A DNA stretch of 64,000 bases from an uncultured Sphingopyxis sp. GTDB taxonomy: Bacteria; Pseudomonadota; Alphaproteobacteria; Sphingomonadales; Sphingomonadaceae. Where the stretch lies: positions 1,860,001-1,924,000 of the forward strand of contig NZ_LT598653.1 of assembly GCF_900078365.1 (NCBI RefSeq), given 5' to 3'. A program made the position numbers and the translations under genes. This document shows positions 7,672 through 16,401 of this stretch, in pieces (the stretch's first letter is position 1; each line of letters starts with the position of its first letter). The notes under the pieces are model-generated. The model made no database searches. It was not told where the DNA came from and was given only the letters and a program-made list of their open reading frames with translations.

Positions 7672-10600
7672 CTAGTCGGTCTCCCACCAATAGGACGCGC
7701 GCTGGCGGTCGCCCGTCTCGACCTCGTTCATCGTCAGCGGATCATAGAGCCGACCGCCCAGCATCACGCGGTGGATCTTGTCGGTATTGCGGATATCCTG
7801 CGTCGGATCGGCGTCGAGGATCAGCAGGTCGGCGAGCTTGCCCGCCTCGAGCGATCCGACATCCTTCGCATAGCCGAGCGACGTCGCCGGCATGATCGTC
7901 GCGGCGCGCAGCGCGTCGATATTGCTCCAGCCGCCGCGCACGAAGGACCAGATTTCCCAATGCGCGCCGAGCCCTGCCTGCTGGCCGTGCGCGCCGATCG
8001 AGACCATGCGGCCCGCGGCGGCGATCTTGCCCGCCTCGCGCGCCGAATCATCGTCGACATAATCGCTCTCGGGCGCGATCACGCGGCGCTTGTTGTTCGC
8101 GGCGAGTTCGGCCGGCGGCGCGTGGCGCGACAGGATCGGATGCTCCCAGACGTTCGTATGCGCGCGCCAATAGGGATCGCCGGCGGGGCCGCCATAGGTC
8201 ACGACGAGCGTCGGCGTGTAATCGACCTTGGTCTGCCCCCACAGCTGGACGAGGTCCCGATAGAAAATGTCGAGCGGAATATTATGCTCGACGGTCGAAT
8301 TGCCGTCCTGGATCAGCGTCACGTCCTGCGTGAAGAGCGAACCGCCCTCGGGCACGACGGTCATGCCTTCCATCTGCGCGGCCTTGACGACCATCTGGCG
8401 CTGGTCGCGGCGCGGCTGGTTGTAATTCTTGACGCTGTGCGCGCCCTGCGCCTTCAGCCGGCGGACATGCGCCAGCGCGTCGTCATAGCCGTTGATCTCG
8501 GCATAGACGCCCGCCGCCTTCGCGCCATAGATGACCTCGCCGGTCGAAAAGATGCGCGGCGCGAGGATCAGGCCCGCGCGCTGCATTTCGGACGAGACGA
8601 AAATTTCCGACGCGCGCGACGAGGGATTGTGGCTCGTCGTCGTGCCCATCGCGAGATTGACGATCTCTGACCAGTTCTGCTGCGGCACGAGTTCGTCTTC
8701 GCCGTGCGATCCGTGCGCGTGCGCGTCGACGAAGCCGGGGACGATCGTCTTGCCCGCCGCATCGACGGTCACCGCGCCCGCGGGAACGCTAATCGCCCCC
8801 GCCGGGCCGATCGCGGCGATGCGGTCGCCGTCGATGACGATCGCGCCATTTTCGATCACGCCGCCGTCCTTGTCGGCCATCGTCACGATCTTCGCGCCGG
8901 TGATGACGACGACGCCTTTATGCTTCGCCGCCGCCTGCGTCATCGACAGCGAGACGCCGTCGGTCGGGGGCGTGAATTTCGGCGCCTTTTCGTCGGCGGG
9001 CGCGCTCGCGAAGAGGCTCGCGAGGTCGGCGCTGAACAAGGTCGCGCCGCGGCTCCAGTGGAGGCGGCCGCCGCCATCCGACCAGTGGATATATTCGGCG
9101 CCGCTGCCCGAAACGCGGGTTACGGGCAGCGCGCCGCTCTTGGTGCCGAGCGCCACATCCTGTCCGCCGGGCATCAGCGGCGTGACATAGGCGTCATAAT
9201 TCTGCCGGAAGGCGAGGGTGCGGCCGTCGGGTGAAATCTCGTAATCGCTGACGAGTTCGCCATTGGCGTGAACGCGCTTGTCCTGCCCGTGCAGATCGGT
9301 GCTGACGAGTTGGCTCTTGCCGCCCTCTGCGGTGATCATGAAGACGCGGTCGTTCGCCGCACCGAACTGCGGCTTGGCGCCGTCGCTGGCGATCCGCTCG
9401 GCGGTTCCGCCCGCGGCTGCGATGCGATAGACGCCGGGGTCTTCGCCCCAACGCTCCGAGGTGAGTCCGCCGCCGCCGCGCCGCTCGAACGCGATCGTCT
9501 TGCCGTCGGGCGAGAAGCGCGGTTCGGCATAATGGCCGGGGTTCGCCGTCACCTTGCGTGACGCGCCGCCGCCCGCGCCGATGACATGGATTTCGCCGAG
9601 ACCGGCATCGGTCCAGCGGACAAAGACGATCGACTTGCCGTCGCGCGACCAGCTCGGCCACAATTCCATCGCGCCGTCCTTGGCGTTCGTCAGCCGCCGC
9701 GCGGTGCCGCCGGTCGCGGGCTTGACCCAGAGCTTGCCGAGCGTTTCGAACACGACGCTGCGGCCGTCGGGCGACACTTCGGCCCAGCGCGGCATTTTCG
9801 TCGCGAAGCTGTCGGGCGCGACCTCGACCGCCGGATGCGTCGCATCGACGATCACGCGGTCGTCGTTGATCGCGAACGGGATGACGCGTGCTTCGCCGCC
9901 GTCGCCACTCACGCGGCGCAGCTTGCCGCCGGCCCAGAAGACGATGTCGCGGCTGTCGGGGGTCCACGCCATGTTCGGATAGACGCCAGTGACCGCCCAG
10001 GTTTCCTGCACATCCTGGTCGAGCGCGTCATAGACTTTCTTCTCGGCTCCCGAGGCGAGGTCTTTCACATAGAGCTTCGACTGGGTGCCCTCGCGTCGCA
10101 CGAAAGCGAGGCGCTTGCCGTCGGGCGACGGCGTCGGGCGCACCGCGCCGCCGGGCCCCGACGCGGCGGTGCTGATTTCGCCGTCGTTCAGGCTGTAGCG
10201 TTCGATATGGAACAGGTCGGTGTTGCTGTCCTGCGCATATTCGAAGATCGGACCCGGCGTGACGTTGCGCGTATAATAGACGCTCTTGCCGTCGGGGGCG
10301 AAGATCGGTTCGCCGAGTTCCTTCTGGTGCCGCTCGTTGGGCTTCTTGACCAGCGGGACGCCGGCGCCGCCCGAGACGTGATACATCCACACCTCGCCGG
10401 TGCCGAGCGAGCGGCCGGTGGTGAAATGCTTCTTGGCGACGAGGAACTGGCCGTCGGGCGACCAGCTCGGCTGGTTGAGCAGGCGGAAATCCTCCTTGGA
10501 GATCTGGCGCTTGTCGCTGCCGTCGCGGTTCATCAGCCAGATATTGTCGCCGCCCGCGCGGTCGGAGACGAAGGCGATGCGCTTGCCGTCGGGCGAGAAG

Positions 10601-10902
10601 CGCGGCTGATGCTCATAGGCGAGCCCCTCGGCGATTCGCGTCGGCGTCCCGCCGTCGATCGGCATGGTGTAAATGTCGCCCAGCAGGTCGAAGGCGATCG
10701 TGCGGCCGTCGGGCGCGACATCCACGTTCATCCAGCTGCCCTCGTCGACCGACAGCTGGATCTTGCGCGTCGCGAGGCCCGGCGGAGCGTTGACGTCCCA
10801 CTTGTCCTCCTCCTTCTTCGTGTCGGCATCGGGCGCGGTCTGCGCCCAGACCGAGGTTGAACAAGCCAGAGCCGCCGCAAGGGCGAGAGCGAAGCGCGCC
10901 AT
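7672..10902 (-). CDS. Secreted amidohydrolase with N-terminal TolB/PD40 beta-propeller
   Basis: A 1076-residue two-domain protein. The signal peptide MARFALALAAALACSTSVWA is followed by about ten PD40-type blades with FSPDGKxIAF signatures (roughly residues 50-650). A C-terminal amidohydrolase domain (about 680-1070) carries the metal motif VDAHAHG and later a conserved His (STVEHNI). Such fusions are exported hydrolases acting on peptides or cyclic amides; the substrate here cannot be assigned. The start is ATG 10902 preceded by GGGGA, chosen over upstream in-frame codons because the signal peptide begins there. The gene stands alone, divergent from the CoA-transferase gene, with a REP-like hairpin at its 3' end. 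Confidence 0.88.
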   Translation of the reverse strand: MARFALALAAALACSTSVWAQTAPDADTKKEEDKWDVNAPPGLATRKIQLSVDEGSWMNVDVAPDGRTIAFDLLGDIYTMPIDGGTPTRIAEGLAYEHQPRFSPDGKRIAFVSDRAGGDNIWLMNRDGSDKRQISKEDFRLLNQPSWSPDGQFLVAKKHFTTGRSLGTGEVWMYHVSGGAGVPLVKKPNERHQKELGEPIFAPDGKSVYYTRNVTPGPIFEYAQDSNTDLFHIERYSLNDGEISTAASGPGGAVRPTPSPDGKRLAFVRREGTQSKLYVKDLASGAEKKVYDALDQDVQETWAVTGVYPNMAWTPDSRDIVFWAGGKLRRVSGDGGEARVIPFAINDDRVIVDATHPAVEVAPDSFATKMPRWAEVSPDGRSVVFETLGKLWVKPATGGTARRLTNAKDGAMELWPSWSRDGKSIVFVRWTDAGLGEIHVIGAGGGASRKVTANPGHYAEPRFSPDGKTIAFERRGGGGLTSERWGEDPGVYRIAAAGGTAERIASDGAKPQFGAANDRVFMITAEGGKSQLVSTDLHGQDKRVHANGELVSDYEISPDGRTLAFRQNYDAYVTPLMPGGQDVALGTKSGALPVTRVSGSGAEYIHWSDGGGRLHWSRGATLFSADLASLFASAPADEKAPKFTPPTDGVSLSMTQAAAKHKGVVVITGAKIVTMADKDGGVIENGAIVIDGDRIAAIGPAGAISVPAGAVTVDAAGKTIVPGFVDAHAHGSHGEDELVPQQNWSEIVNLAMGTTTSHNPSSRASEIFVSSEMQRAGLILAPRIFSTGEVIYGAKAAGVYAEINGYDDALAHVRRLKAQGAHSVKNYNQPRRDQRQMVVKAAQMEGMTVVPEGGSLFTQDVTLIQDGNSTVEHNIPLDIFYRDLVQLWGQTKVDYTPTLVVTYGGPAGDPYWRAHTNVWEHPILSRHAPPAELAANNKRRVIAPESDYVDDDSAREAGKIAAAGRMVSIGAHGQQAGLGAHWEIWSFVRGGWSNIDALRAATIMPATSLGYAKDVGSLEAGKLADLLILDADPTQDIRNTDKIHRVMLGGRLYDPLTMNEVETGDRQRASYWWETD

Positions 10903-11044
10903 GAAATTATCCCCGTTTGAAATTATGGTGCCGACCATATGGCCCGGGCGCGAACATGCAAGTGACAGGTTTCGATGAAGAACTGGCAGCTTCGACGAGC
11001 GGCTGCTAGCCCGGTCGAAAGACAATGATCGGGGAGGGCGAGGC

Positions 11045-12223
11045 GTGCCGCTAAAAGGGATCAGGGTACTCGATTTCGGCCGTTATATCGCAGGGCCTTA
11101 TTGCGCGGCGCTGCTCGCCGATTATGGCGCCGACGTGATCCGCATCGAGGCGCCCGGCGGCAATGACGATCGCTATACGGTGCCCGTCGCCGACGACGGA
11201 TCGGGGGCGATGTTCATGCAGATGAACCGCGCCAAGCGTGGCCTGACCTTGAAGCCCGGCAGCCCGGAAGGCCGCGAGATCGTCCGCCGCCTGGTCGAAA
11301 CCGCCGATGTCGTGATCGCCAATCTCCCGCACGACGCGCTGGTCAAACTGGGCCTCGATTACGATAGTATTTCCGCGATCAACCCGCGCATCATCCTCGC
11401 GACCGCATCGGCGTTCGGCAGCGAGGGGCCGCTCGCCAGCCGCGTCGGCTTCGACGCGGTCGGGCAGGCGATGTCGGGAACGGTGCACCTCACGGGCACG
11501 CCCGACCAGCCCTATCGCGCGCAGGTCAATTATGTCGATTTCGGCACCGCGCTCCACTGCGCCTTCGGCATCATGCTCGCGCTGCGCGAGCGCGAGGCGA
11601 CGGGGAAGGGGCAATGCGTGTCGGGATCGCTGCTCGGCACCGCGCTGGCGCTGTCGAACGCGCTCACCATCGACCATGCGCTGAACGGCATCGACCGCCA
11701 GCCGATCGGCAACCGCAGTTTCAGCTCCGCGCCGACCGACCTGTTCCGCACGCGCGACGGCTGGATCGTCACCCAGATCGTCGGCGCGTCGATCTTCGCG
11801 CGCTGGGCGGCGCTCGTCGGGCGCCCCGAGCTGATCGACGACCCGCTTTATGCCAGCGACATATCGCGCGGCGACAATGGCGCGGAGCTGAGCGCGATCA
11901 TGCAGCATTGGTGCATCGATCGGACGAGCGCCGAAGCGATCGCCGAACTCGCGGCGGCGCGCGTTCCCGCCGCGCCGGTGCTGCGCGCGGGCGAGGCGCT
12001 GGCGCAGCCGCAGGTCGCAGCGATGGAACTGGTCGAGCCGGTCGATTATCCGGGCGCGAACGGCGCCGTCCCGGTGATCCGCGCGCCGATCCGCCTGTCG
12101 GCGAGCGACAAGGTCGCGCCCGGCCGCGCGCCGCGGGTCGGCGAGCATAGCGACGCGATCCTCGCCGAACTCGGCTATGACGCCGAAGCCACCGCGGCTT
12201 TGCGTGCGGCAAAGATTATTTGA
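11045..12223 (+). CDS. CaiB/BaiF family (family III) CoA-transferase
   Basis: A 392-residue cytoplasmic enzyme that would move CoA between organic acids through an aspartyl-CoA thioester intermediate. The N-terminal signature is GIRVLDFGRYIAGPYCAALL, followed by the GADVIRIE segment. The loop YVDFGTALH supplies the likely catalytic Asp (D165), equivalent to the active Asp of formyl-CoA transferase. Length is normal for the family. The start is GTG 11045 after GGGGAGGGCGAGG. It is followed by a YghU-type glutathione transferase on the same strand, 74 bp downstream. Nearby acyl-CoA dehydrogenases hint at acyl-CoA catabolism, but the substrate is unknown. Confidence 0.9.
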   Translation: MPLKGIRVLDFGRYIAGPYCAALLADYGADVIRIEAPGGNDDRYTVPVADDGSGAMFMQMNRAKRGLTLKPGSPEGREIVRRLVETADVVIANLPHDALVKLGLDYDSISAINPRIILATASAFGSEGPLASRVGFDAVGQAMSGTVHLTGTPDQPYRAQVNYVDFGTALHCAFGIMLALREREATGKGQCVSGSLLGTALALSNALTIDHALNGIDRQPIGNRSFSSAPTDLFRTRDGWIVTQIVGASIFARWAALVGRPELIDDPLYASDISRGDNGAELSAIMQHWCIDRTSAEAIAELAAARVPAAPVLRAGEALAQPQVAAMELVEPVDYPGANGAVPVIRAPIRLSASDKVAPGRAPRVGEHSDAILAELGYDAEATAALRAAKII

Positions 12224-12297
12224 GCCGGGGAGGGTGGACAAACATCGATCGCCCATTAAGTTACCGGTCAGTATAAAATTCAGCCGAGGAGCCCCCG

Positions 12298-13173
12298 ATG
12301 ACCGACAACAGCGAATATGTGCCGCCCAAAATCTGGACGTGGGACAAGGAAAGCGGCGGACGTTTCGCCAACATCAATCGCCCGGTCGCGGGGCCGACGC
12401 ACGACAGGGAACTGCCGGTCGGCAAGCACCCGCTCCAGCTCTATTCGCTCGGCACGCCCAACGGCGTGAAGGTCACGGTGATGCTCGAGGAACTGCTCGC
12501 GGCGGGACACCGCGGCGCCGAATATGACGCCTGGCTGATCAACATCGGCGAGGGCGACCAGTTTTCGAGCGGCTTCGTCGGCGCCAATCCGAACAGCAAG
12601 ATCCCCGCGCTCGTCGATCGCAGCGGCGCCGAGCCGATCCGCGTGTTCGAATCGGGCGCGATCCTGATCCATCTCGCCGAAAAATTCGGCGCTTTTCTGC
12701 CGACCGGCACCGCCAAGCGCGCCGAGACGCTGTCGTGGCTGATGTGGCAGATGGGCAGCGCGCCTTTCCTCGGCGGCGGTTTCGGCCATTTCTATGCCTA
12801 TGCGCCGACCAAGCAGGAATATCCGATCAATCGCTATGCGATGGAGGTGAAGCGCCAGCTCGACGTGCTCGACCGGCGCCTCGCGGAGAGCGAATATATC
12901 GCCGGCGCGGACTATACGATCGCCGACATGGCGATCTGGCCCTGGTATGGCGCGCTCGCCAAGGGGCTCGTCTATGACGCGGGCGAGTTCCTGCAGGTTG
13001 ACGACTATAAGAACGTCCAGCGCTGGACCGACCAGCTCGCGGCGCGCCCGGCAGTCCGGCGCGGGCGGATGGTCAATCGCGTGACCGGCGACCCGGCGAG
13101 CCAGCTCCGCGAGCGCCACGACGCCTCGGACTTCGACCTGCGCACGCAGGACAAATTGCAGGACGCCGAATGA
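12298..13173 (+). CDS. yghU: YghU-type glutathione S-transferase / GSH-dependent disulfide reductase
   Basis: A 291-residue soluble protein. It matches the YghU/YfcG nu-class layout. An N-terminal extension (VPPKIWTWDKESGGRFANIN) is followed by a thioredoxin-fold domain with LGTPNGVKVTVMLEEL and NPNSKIPALVD, then a helical C-terminal domain (SEYIAGADYTIADMAIWPW). In this class Thr and Asn of the TPNG loop contact glutathione, and the enzyme reduces disulfides or peroxides. The start is ATG 12298 behind GAGGAG. A perfect 13-bp hairpin downstream (13284-13317) ends the unit. Confidence 0.9.
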   Translation: MTDNSEYVPPKIWTWDKESGGRFANINRPVAGPTHDRELPVGKHPLQLYSLGTPNGVKVTVMLEELLAAGHRGAEYDAWLINIGEGDQFSSGFVGANPNSKIPALVDRSGAEPIRVFESGAILIHLAEKFGAFLPTGTAKRAETLSWLMWQMGSAPFLGGGFGHFYAYAPTKQEYPINRYAMEVKRQLDVLDRRLAESEYIAGADYTIADMAIWPWYGALAKGLVYDAGEFLQVDDYKNVQRWTDQLAARPAVRRGRMVNRVTGDPASQLRERHDASDFDLRTQDKLQDAE

Positions 13174-13283
13174 TCGCATTTTGCGCGTAGCGGCGCGTCG
13201 CGGCGATTAACGTCCCGGCAAGTTCCGCTGTTGCAACGCCATTTGCCGTGACAGGAAGCGCGGCGAAAATTCGTAAAATGCAC

Positions 13284-13317
13284 GAAAAGGGCGTCGGGGC
13301 TTCTCGACGCCCTTTTC
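13284..13317 (+). terminator. Rho-independent-type terminator after yghU
   Basis: GAAAAGGGCGTCG pairs perfectly with CGACGCCCTTTTC (13-bp stem, 8-base loop). The T-rich 3' arm runs into CATTT, giving a reasonable terminator on the plus strand. Confidence 0.75.
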
Positions 13318-13341
13318 ATTTGCACGCGCCATTCTGGCCGC

Positions 13342-13785
13342 ATGACCGGCTCCAGCAGAATTTCGCGGCGCGTTCGCAAGATGGGCGTCACAGCCCTTAC
13401 CCTGGCGCGCGGGGAGCGCGGCGCCGCCATCGTCGAAATGGCATTGGTGTTGCCGCTGCTCCTCGCGTTGCTGATGGGCATCCTCGTCTACGGCCAATAT
13501 TTCCTGCTCGCGCACAATGTGCAGCAGGCCGCCAACGACGGTGCGCGCGCCGCGATCGTCGGCCTCGACGCCGCCGACCGTAGCGCGGTCGCGACCCGCG
13601 CGGTCGCGCGCAGCCTGCAGGCCGTGGGTGGCGCGCACAGCGTCGCAATATCCGAAACGAGCGAGGCGATCACCGTCGCCGTCACTTACACCGCGCCGCA
13701 GGGCAGCCTCCTGCGCTCGAGCCTCGTTCCGTCGCCCGACCATGTCATCCGCGCCCGCGCGACCTTCGAATTGCCGGTCGATTGA
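13342..13785 (+). CDS. TadE-like pilus assembly (pseudopilin) protein
   Basis: A 147-residue single-pass protein. The segment GERGAAIVEMALVLPLLLALLMGILVYGQ is the TadE signature: a prepilin-peptidase-like G-x-x-x-x-E followed by one hydrophobic helix. It is processed by the Tad prepilin peptidase and joins the Flp/Tad machinery at the periplasmic side of the inner membrane. It overlaps or abuts the following TadG-like gene. The main Tad operon lies 30 kb away (46-53 kb), so the minor subunits are encoded separately. ATG 13342 is used; ATG 13381 is an alternative. Confidence 0.85.
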   Translation: MTGSSRISRRVRKMGVTALTLARGERGAAIVEMALVLPLLLALLMGILVYGQYFLLAHNVQQAANDGARAAIVGLDAADRSAVATRAVARSLQAVGGAHSVAISETSEAITVAVTYTAPQGSLLRSSLVPSPDHVIRARATFELPVD

Positions 13786-13787
13786 TC

Positions 13788-15416
13788 GTGGCGCGCCCGT
13801 CCTTGCTTCGCCGCCTCGTCCGCAGCCGCCGCGCGAGTATCAGCATCACGACCGCCTTCGGCATGGCGATGCTGATCGGCTCGGCCGCCTTCGCGGTCGA
13901 TCTCGGCTCGCTCTATCTCGATCGCCGTAAATTGCAGGGGATCGCCGACGCTGCGGCGATGGCGGCGGCGGGACGGCCCGGCGAGGAGCGCGCGGCGGCT
14001 GAGCGGATCATCGCGGCCAATTGCGATTGCGGCATCACCATCGCCGCGCTCACGCCGGGCACCTACACCGCGGATCCTTCGGTTCAGGCCGAACAGCGCT
14101 TCACCGGCGGCGGCGCGTCGCCGAACGCGATACGCGTCACGCTGACGCGCGATCGCCCGCTGTTCTTCGGCCGCTTCCTGACCGGCCGGAAGGACAGCAT
14201 CATCCGCGCGACCGCGACCGGCGCACGGCGCGGCTATGCCGCCTTTTCGCTCGGATCGCGCGTCGCGGCGCTGAACGGCGGCCTGCCCAACGCGCTGCTG
14301 TCGGCGCTGACCGGCAGCGAGGTCAATCTGTCGGTGATGGACTATAATGCGCTCGCCAGCACCGACATCGACCTGCTCGCCTTTTCGGACGCGCTTCGCA
14401 CCGAGCTCGATGCCGATGTGCTGACCTTCGGTCAGACGCTGAACACGCAGGCGACGCTGCCGCAGGTGGTATCGGCGCTGGCGAGCGCGTCGGACGGGCA
14501 GGCGGCAAGCGCGCTTGAGCAGATCGCCGATGCCGCGCTGCCGCATGCGCTGCTGCCGTCGCGCGCGATCGACCTTGGTCCGCGGTCGTCGAGCATCCGC
14601 ATCGACGCCGCCAATCCGGTCAAGGTCAATGCGCTCAGCCTGCTGCGCACGATGCTGCTCCTCGGCAATGCGAACCGCCAGGTCGACCTGTCGCTCGCGG
14701 GCAATCTCCCCGGCGGATCGGGCGTCAATGTCGCGCTGCTCGTCGGCGAGCCGCCCGCCGACTCGCCGCTCATCGCGGTGACCGACACCAATGACGTCAT
14801 CGTCCGCACCGCACAGGTCCGGCTGAAGGTCGACACGCGGGTTTCTACGCCGCTCGCCAGCGTCCATGTGCCGCTGCTCGCCGAGCTCGGATCGGCGTCG
14901 GCGCGGATCACCGACATCGATTGTGCGCCGGACAGCAGCGCCGCGGTCTCGCTCGGCGTCGTCACCTCGCCGGCGATGGTGGCGATCGGCACGGTTCCCG
15001 ACGCCGATTTCCAGGACATGCAGCGCCCGCTCGACCCCCAGCCCGCGCGCGTGGTGAAACTGCCGCTCGTCAGCGTCGATGCGCGCGCCGAGCTCAATCT
15101 GTCCGACCTCGATGAAAAGCCGGTCGCATTTTCGCGCAGCGAGATCGACGAGGGGCGGGTGAAGACGGTGTCGAGCACGGGGCTGGTCGCGGGCGCGGCG
15201 GGGTCGCTCGCCGACGAGATGGAGCTCGACGTCAACGTTCTCGGCCTCGGCCTGAACCTGAAAGCGTTGACGAGCGTGGTCGGCGAGACCGTCGCGCTTG
15301 CCGCGCCGGTGCTCGATAGCGTGCTGTCGGACCTCACGGGATTGCTCGGCTTGCAGGTCGGGCAGGCCGATACGCGGGTCAACGCGCTGCGCTGCGGCAA
15401 GGCGCGGTTGGTCTGA
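13788..15416 (+). CDS. TadG-like pilus assembly protein (TadE/DUF2134 type)
   Basis: A 542-residue protein. The N-terminus RRASISITTAFGMAMLIGSAAFAVDLGSLYLDRRKLQGIADAAAMAAAG (residues about 15-65) is the characteristic transmembrane plus helical segment of Flp-pilus TadG-like proteins. The remainder is a long periplasmic region that ends with a Leu/Val-rich amphipathic stretch. The start is GTG 13788, three bases past the TadE stop; TTG 13782 overlapping that stop is also possible. Together with TadE it would form the TadEFG complex; no von Willebrand domain is evident, unlike classical TadG. Confidence 0.8.
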   Translation: MARPSLLRRLVRSRRASISITTAFGMAMLIGSAAFAVDLGSLYLDRRKLQGIADAAAMAAAGRPGEERAAAERIIAANCDCGITIAALTPGTYTADPSVQAEQRFTGGGASPNAIRVTLTRDRPLFFGRFLTGRKDSIIRATATGARRGYAAFSLGSRVAALNGGLPNALLSALTGSEVNLSVMDYNALASTDIDLLAFSDALRTELDADVLTFGQTLNTQATLPQVVSALASASDGQAASALEQIADAALPHALLPSRAIDLGPRSSSIRIDAANPVKVNALSLLRTMLLLGNANRQVDLSLAGNLPGGSGVNVALLVGEPPADSPLIAVTDTNDVIVRTAQVRLKVDTRVSTPLASVHVPLLAELGSASARITDIDCAPDSSAAVSLGVVTSPAMVAIGTVPDADFQDMQRPLDPQPARVVKLPLVSVDARAELNLSDLDEKPVAFSRSEIDEGRVKTVSSTGLVAGAAGSLADEMELDVNVLGLGLNLKALTSVVGETVALAAPVLDSVLSDLTGLLGLQVGQADTRVNALRCGKARLV

Positions 15417-15507
15417 TCCCGCGCACAGTGGCGCCATTAGGGACATAATGGCGCGCCCGATCATCGCTCGCGGACCCTATAATGGTCGAAAGAATTTGGG
15501 GGCAATC

Positions 15508-16401
15508 GTGGCGACCGCACAAGAACCACAGCGCGTATCGGCGGCGGATTTCATCCGCGGCTTTGCCAATTGGCGATTGCAGTCGGCGCGCAAGCCCGTC
15601 GTCGTGACGCATCATGGCAAGGACGCGCATGTACTGATCTCGCTCGACGATTATCGCCGTCTGGGCGACAGGACGGCGCGCGATGTCGCCGGGGCTTCGG
15701 ATCTGCTCCAGAGCTCGCTCGCCGGCCTCGTCGAATCGGTCCGCGACGCGGTGATCCTGATCGACCGGCAGCGGCGCATCGTCGCGGTCAATCCGGCGGC
15801 GTCCGATATGCTCGAAAGGCCGGCGGCGGGCCTGATCGGTCAGGAATTGACGGCCGCGCTGCCGTCGCTCGGCGACAGCCTTATCCTTCATCACATCGTC
15901 CGCCTGCTCGACCATAGGGAGAGGTTTTCGGGCGATTTGCCCGGGCTGCTGCGACCGCGCCAATGGCTGCACGTCGATCTGGTTCCGGCGCCCGTCGGCG
16001 GCGCGATCATGCTGCGCGACGTCAGCGAAGCGATGGAGGATTTCGCGGCGGGCGGCATGCGCGCCGCGATGCTGGACGCCGTCGAGAGTGACGGCGGGAT
16101 CGGCCACGCCCGCATTTCGGTCCGCGAAACGGTCGAGGCAGCGAACGCGATGCTCACCGCGCTGGTCGGCGTCGATCCCGCGGCGATCCGCCGCGTCCGC
16201 TTTTCCGCGCTACTGGCGGTAGGGCGGCGCGCCGCCTTCGTCGAGGCGCTCGAATCGGTCTTCCGCTCGGGCGATTCCGCCCGCGTCGCGTCGCAGATGG
16301 TGACGCGCGACGGATCGGCCATCGATGTCATATTGACGATCGCGGAAGTGCGCGGTCCCTATGCCAGCGAAGGCGCGGTCGTGCTTGTCAGGCGCTCCTA
16401 A
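15508..16401 (+). CDS. Phd/YefM antitoxin-like domain fused to PAS domains
   Basis: A 297-residue cytoplasmic protein with an unusual architecture. Residues about 10-53 (SAADFIRGFANWRLQSARKP then VVVTHHGKDAHVLISLDDYR) match the Phd/YefM antitoxin fold, including the VLxSLDDYxxL end. Residues about 69-170 form a PAS domain (VRDAVILIDRQRRIVAVNPAA), and a second PAS-like region spans about 200-297. No kinase, cyclase or toxin follows. Phd domains bind DNA, so this could be a ligand-sensing regulator (inference). GTG 15508 is preceded by GGGGG; ATG 15448 is an alternative adding 20 residues. It follows TadG-like at 91 bp and its stop overlaps the convergent hydrolase gene. Confidence 0.75.
   Translation: MATAQEPQRVSAADFIRGFANWRLQSARKPVVVTHHGKDAHVLISLDDYRRLGDRTARDVAGASDLLQSSLAGLVESVRDAVILIDRQRRIVAVNPAASDMLERPAAGLIGQELTAALPSLGDSLILHHIVRLLDHRERFSGDLPGLLRPRQWLHVDLVPAPVGGAIMLRDVSEAMEDFAAGGMRAAMLDAVESDGGIGHARISVRETVEAANAMLTALVGVDPAAIRRVRFSALLAVGRRAAFVEALESVFRSGDSARVASQMVTRDGSAIDVILTIAEVRGPYASEGAVVLVRRS

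Noticed and set aside
13686..15464. Long minus-strand frame antisense to the TadG-like gene
   Set aside because: Low-complexity Arg-rich translation with no motif; the plus-strand gene has a clear family signature.
15478..15483. TATAAT as a promoter for the Phd-PAS gene
   Set aside because: A perfect -10 hexamer without a credible -35; only weak support for the GTG 15508 start.
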